A stretch of 64,000 bases of DNA, taken from assembly GCA_033002965.1 (NCBI GenBank), contig JAURVB010013214.1, positions 62,001 through 126,000 of the forward strand, in the 5' to 3' direction. The position numbers were made by a program, and so were the translations under genes. Below, piece by piece: positions 58,821-64,000 of this stretch. Source of the stretch: Piper betle. Lineage: Eukaryota > Streptophyta > Magnoliopsida > Piperales > Piperaceae. Each line of letters opens with the position of its first letter. Within the stretch, counting starts at the first letter, position 1. The notes under the pieces were generated by a model. That model ran no database searches and had not been told where the DNA came from. It saw only the letters and a program-made list of their open reading frames with translations.

Positions 58821-60684
58821 ATCACTTAAGTCTCATCAAAGATCAAAATTGGGCTTACTTTTAAACATAATCCTCCCCAACCAATGTTAAAACACTAGCC
58901 GAAACCAATGGTTTTACTAAGAGTAAGAGCCAACAAGGACCATCAACAGATGAGTAACAGTAGCTGGCAGCGTCCTCTAGCATAGAGCAATCGCTCGGGA
59001 GGATTGCCGGCCACAACAACTGCTTCAAAGTAAAAACCAAAAGCTAATATCTTGTTACAACTACATGGGAGTTAAGTCATGATGTTGCAACGACTTATTT
59101 ATTGTGACAATTTTATAAAAAATGTGATCTTATCTAAAGTAATATGCATAAGTTCAAATGAAAATTTACATTTAAATTATTTCCATCCACATGTTTGCTA
59201 CGGATGGAAGGTGACGATAATACCATGAGAAATAAATTTGATCAAAATATTTAGACGGTAATGACTTCATGTTTTCTAGTAGAGTTGATTACTAAGTGGC
59301 AATAACTTGAATGATACATAAGATTTTTGTGAAAAGAACTTAACAAAACAAAAATTAATTAGAAAATGGGAAGTTTTCATTTATGGTTGTTGGGGAAACA
59401 TTTTAGTTTTGTTTATAATTTAGAAAATAATGATATTTATAAGCATCAATTAAATATTATAAACCATATCTTTGATGTAGTGGTACCTTTCCATGCAATT
59501 AAAAGTTAATATCATTTTATTTAATAATTAAAATTTTTATTATTTATTTTCTGAGAGGATTGTTTTAGAAAAAAAATTTAAATCAAATAATTTGTACCCA
59601 TTTAGCATCTAAAAGATTTGCGAAGAATAACCAATGAAATATGATTGGTTCAGAATGAGACAACGAATTAGACGATTTTCTTTCTCGTGAGAATCGATGG
59701 GGTGAAAAGAATCTCCATCATTTTTCATAAAAAAGTGTGTTGACGACTTTCGCCGCGCATTCCATCAAAGTGACGTGTATCAAATGTCCCCCCACATAAA
59801 CCAAAAGAAACCTAATTTTGTCTTTATATATTTTGAGATAAGTGTTACTTATTACTTTCTTTTCATTTCAGAATTTAAACGTGAGAATTTTTACTCAATA
59901 TTTCATAAATGCATTTTACCGCACATATGAGTCCAAACATATATGCTGCTCGCCGACCAGCATAATTGCCTGGTCTTCAGTCAAATTGTTAACAAGTGTC
60001 CATTTGTATAGTTACTTTTGTAAAATTATGCATTTAACCTTCATTCTTTGGTACCTGTCAAACCATGAAGTTACGACCAGGCCTAAATTTGCTAGTCGGC
60101 CGACCAATAGATCTACACTCCACATAGTTATTCAATTAGATTAGCCTGCTTGTTAAAAATAAAAAAAGATTAACCCTCTTCAGCTAAAGGACTGAATAAA
60201 ATTGAACTGATCCAGCTACAACTTTTTTTTTCGAAGGTTGCTTTGGTAATAGAAAGCTGATTTATTTTATCCAGTCTTCCGGTTTCTTGAATATGACGTT
60301 CCTCACTAATGCAAAGCAAAGGCAAGTAGGACGGAGGAAAAGTAAAGAACAGAAATGCAGACAAGCAAAAAAGGAGTTTCTTGACTATGACGTTTTCCCG
60401 GGATATGTATCCTTGGCCACTTAATATCACTGGTTGGCGTTAATTACGTGTACCGGAGGTAATTTGCTTATGGCTATAAAGCCCGATCAACTTTAATTAA
60501 ATTATTTAACCATTAAAAATCTTCACGACAATTTTATTATATCAAAAATAAATAAATATTCTTATCCATGCTTCTCTAACCATTTATTAGGCTATAAAAC
60601 TTTTCAGTTGATTATTTTTCCGTCTATTAATATGTATTCAAATTAATATCAACTAATGAAATTATGGTGCCTTGGGCATACTCT
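58821..60684. other. AT-rich intergenic DNA
   Basis: No gene supported. A 100-codon frame at 59842-60144 has no recognisable motif. GCTCGCCGACCAGC at about 59948 and GCTAGTCGGCCGACCA at about 60090 are similar GC-rich words about 140 bp apart, possibly the ends of a small element. Confidence 0.45.
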
Positions 60685-60850
60685 GATTTTATAGATATTT
60701 TTATTAACGAAGAGATAGATTTAACGTTTTGATTTATTTTTATAGATATTTTTATTAAATGAAGAGATAGATTTAACGTTTTGATTTATTTTTATAGATA
60801 TTTTTATTAAATGAAGAGATTGATTTGACGCTTTGATTTATTTTTATTAT
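60685..60850. repeat. 52-bp tandem repeat, about 3.3 copies
   Basis: Units of GATTTATTTTTATAGATATT and onward, ending near TAACGTTTT, occupy 60685-60730 (short first copy), 60731-60782 and 60783-60834, followed by a partial copy. Copies 2 and 3 differ by only a few bases. Confidence 0.88.
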
Positions 60851-63800
60851 TAATTTATTGTATTTTAGTTGGTTACTTGTCCCTTTTAATTATAGCTTCG
60901 CCTTTAAGAATGAGAATACTTATTTTCAAGTAGTAGTTTGGATATTCCATCTCAACTAATTGGAGATAAGATCACATGGACATTTATTTTTTAAACTAGA
61001 CAAACTTTGCTTCGTCATCAAGTCGTTATTATAATTTGATGGCTGATATTTACCCGAGCTGATGTATGGATACCCACGTCGGCAGACAATCAATTTTTCC
61101 TTTCATAATTATAAGGAAAAAAGAAAGGTCCACGATGCTGATGGGTCTTCAATGTTCGACGGACGTAAGGCGTCGCACATGGGAGCTTGAGAAATGTGAT
61201 ATAATTTGGTCACACATGCAACAGCGACACGTCGATGGTGGCGCCTCGCTCTCGACGTATGTCACACAAAGCCTCAAAGAAGTTCGCGTTTGGTGGGCGC
61301 AAGTGTGTGCAGTGTGCGTTAGATTGAAAAGTATATTAAAAAAAAGTCCTTGTGAGACATGCCGTGGTGACAATAGCCTCTTTGATGTCATGACTGTATG
61401 ATTTTCATAGTTTTATAAATTAATGGTATATGCCAATATTATTGGTCATCTTAATGTTATCTATAATTTCTCCTATCATAATACTATTGCTTAGTACATT
61501 TTGGTGTTCATTTCAGGCTTCTACAAATTGTGATCCAGTGGGGCTACGACCTTTTCTAATTCATTTCTAAAAAACTTTACGTAATCTAATCTTTTGGGGC
61601 CTGTTTAGTTATCTTAAAATTACATGAAATAAATATAAAATTTATAAGACAAATATTTTCTATATTTGGATGTCTTTAAATTCAATCAAATTTTTTTAAT
61701 TTTTGTCAAATTAAGCATATGTAAAAATTTTATAAAATAATATTTTCTTATAAAAAATAAAAAACATTAAGAAAAATTTTGAAATGCACGTGTATTTCAT
61801 CTAATTTTTCTACTATAAAGACATGTAAAATAAAATTTTAAAATTTTCATGTTATTTCATCTTTTTTCATTTACATTACATATACTTTTTTTTTCATTTA
61901 TACTACTTTCATGCCAATCAAATAAAGTAAGCTAGTTTTGCACTTTTTTCCCTCCTTTTCCAGTTGGACATTAGTTTTTAATATCCTTATTCTTATATAA
62001 TTATATATTTTTTCTTTTTATCAGGTTAGGTAAAGAATTTGATGGAATGATTTGAATTGCATTCCCCACAAAATGAACTCATATGTTTTTTTTATAAAAA
62101 AGAATTATTTCTTAACCAATTCTTTTTCAATTACAACGCGACAATAAAATATCTTGACTTTTTTCAAAAAAAACTTCAATCAAAATTTAGATTCTATGTA
62201 ATGTTTTTTTCCTGGAGTAGGCCTATTTATTCATTCTTGGGTTTTCTTTCTACTACCTTTGGCTTAAGCTGATAACCAAATGCCTCTCATACATTATCAG
62301 CCCTTGCTAATTAATCTCTCTTTCGTTATAAATAGATTTTTATAATTTGTTTTTAGATATAATAATATAATATTTAAATAAGAATATAAGCAGATCAATA
62401 TCGTATTTAGTAGATAAATATAAATTTAAGATTGATGTATCAATGATATTTAGCAATATGGAAAAAAAATTTGGAAAACCCTTTGCATGCTTATTTTTTT
62501 ACAATTTTTATAAATTTAAGATTATGACTCATGTGCATATTAGATTTTCCTTCTAGGAATTTGATTAAAATTATCAAACAATATGGTATGATAAACATTT
62601 AAATAAAAATATGCAAAATTATATTATTTTTAATGCATAGTTATATTTTCAATTCAAAATTTTAATACAAACTGTACAAAAGAATAATATTAGTAAATTC
62701 AAATTAAACTAGCTTGAGCTCAACCCAAGCTCAAATCAGCTTAAATACTCATCGACTCGGCTCGAATTTGAAGTCAAACACACTGAATTTAAGCTAAGTA
62801 AAATTCAAGTACACTCGGTTGATGAATTACCTAGCTATAACAGAATATAGGAGGCCAAAAGTAGCTTGAGAAAAGGTTACCGGATTTTAACATTAATTTG
62901 ATTATTAAAAAAGGCCCATATTATCTCCTCGAAGTAAATGTTTCACTGCAGGTACTGCACGGATGAGAATGAACTGTCCTAAGGTCACACTCAAGTTAAT
63001 GAATTAAGAAGTACTATCATCTTAAAAACAATTACAACCTCTTGTTAGTTTATTACTTTCACTTCTCCAATAAAAAGGTTTCCGAGTCAAACTGGATTAG
63101 TGACTCAATTTTGACACGGCTTCCTCGTCGATTCTATTGGACTCCCACTTCATCGTCGTCACGTAATATTTTAGCCAATTATTAAAATTAAAAAACAATA
63201 GCAATTAAGTTTTCATTTAAATATAGGAGAAAAATATATAATACTTGTTTTACTACATGTTATTTTGTTGCATTGAAAAAAATATTATAAATACCCCACG
63301 TCAATTTGAGTTAGCCTACTTCATATATAGTCAGTCGAATTGAGCCCAAACCGCGAGTTTTTGAGCCATAATTTCCATCCAAAATGACCTTTACAATATC
63401 AGATGTATTTCTTCAGATTAGTTTTCTAACTTGTATTTATAGTAATTCGTGGACAATGCATTACACTTTACAATAAGTCTGGTTCATATAACTTATAATA
63501 TTCGTGATTTTGGTCTATGAAGCTGTGGTGCACATAAGCACGCGCTGCCATTAATTATTGTGCTTTGAATCTAATATACAGTTGAGCAGTTGGGGTTTAT
63601 CAATTATGAGCCTTATTATCATGTCCCCTAATGCATGCATGGATTTAGTCTTGGTTACTAGTTACATACTAGTAACTTCTATGCTTGAGCATCTTCCTGG
63701 TGGTTAGGGTTCACACTAACACTAACTTGCTGTAATATTTATTTGATTGGTTTAAATTTCTTTAATTGAGAGTATTTAAAATTTTAACTCTAATAATTAA

Positions 63801-63982
63801 GTTAATCTCTTTCAATTAAAAAGATTTAAGCTACTCATGCTTTAGCATTTGCTATAGCAAACCCCAAACCCTTCCTAATCTATCATCGATCACTTTTTCC
63901 AACTTACAGCCTCTTTCAAAGAATCATACAAATTTTGTTTAATTAGTTTAGACAATTACACTTGTGGGCACTAATTACAAGC
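60851..63982. other. Intergenic DNA; one mixed-composition segment, no gene supported
   Basis: Mostly AT-rich. 61060-61400 is less AT-rich and holds a 111-codon plus-strand frame (61066-61401, MDTHVGRQSIFPF..) overlapped by an 80-codon minus frame (61149-61391). I recognise no domain and see no splice structure, so I do not call it a gene. TTGGGGCCTGTTTAGTTATC at about 61593 resembles ends of short DNA transposons, with no clear partner. Confidence 0.4.
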
Positions 63983-64000
63983 CACTATAGAAAAACAGGG
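63983..64000 (+). mobile_element. Start of a CACTA-type transposon terminus at the window edge
   Basis: The last 18 bases read CACTATAGAAAAACAGGG, matching the usual form of a plant CACTA (En/Spm-like) terminal inverted repeat (CACTA followed by an A-rich, then G-rich stretch). The rest of the element would lie to the right. Confidence 0.45.

Noticed and set aside
59842..60144. 100-codon frame in intergenic DNA
   Set aside because: No motif, no promoter or splice signals, composition typical of noncoding DNA.
1..64000. tRNA, rRNA or CRISPR-like arrays
   Set aside because: No tRNA TPsiC-like arm with a plausible cloverleaf was spotted by eye, no rRNA text was recognised, and the repeats seen are tandem or transposon-type without regular spacers.

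Overview
The window is plant nuclear DNA, probably from a monocot. It is AT-rich and intron-bearing, and much of it is decayed LTR-retrotransposon sequence. The better-preserved gene starts in a very GC-rich first exon and becomes AT-rich toward its 3' end, a gradient typical of grasses and other commelinid monocots. I cannot name the species. I recognise only two host genes. Most other open frames are shadows, retroelement fragments or chance frames.

Layout. 1-12423 is a nested retroelement cluster: a long LTR cut by the window edge (1-2913), a decayed Ty3/gypsy chromovirus (2914-9608) whose integrase is interrupted by a 527-bp TRIM element, and a solo LTR with a perfect 5-bp target duplication and an internally inverted segment (9756-12423). 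13203-14529 looks like a non-autonomous hAT-type element carrying a piece of LTR-derived GC-rich DNA. 17454-20707 is an antisense copy of the long LTR. 21010-21290 is an isolated GC-rich island with a cluster of TCP-type sites. 23340-33277 is the genic core. 33776-36821 holds a second TRIM and a CACTA-type end. 37332-40399 is an antisense solo LTR with a perfect target duplication. 40405-45592 is AT-rich repeat DNA with tandem arrays. 45593-55980 is a complete but dead Ty3/gypsy element with about 3-kb LTRs. 55981-64000 is AT-rich intergenic DNA with local repeats, and a CACTA-type terminus begins in its last 18 bases.

Genes. A D53/SMXL-type strigolactone-signalling repressor gene (three exons, 23618-27442) lies 956 bp upstream of, and in the same direction as, a PHR-type MYB-CC phosphate-response transcription factor gene (seven inferred exons, 28399-33277). 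Both look like divergent paralogs that kept the scaffold but lost residues through which their families sense a signal. The SMXL lacks the RGKT degron (only W-R-Q-T remains) and has two opposite frameshifts in exon 1. The PHR-like protein has replaced two of the three basic coiled-coil residues that mediate inositol-pyrophosphate/SPX control, and its reading frame survives only if a +4 alternative splice donor is used.

Exon boundaries come from splice-site and reading-frame consistency plus family motifs. No search was run, so family assignments rest on motif recognition.
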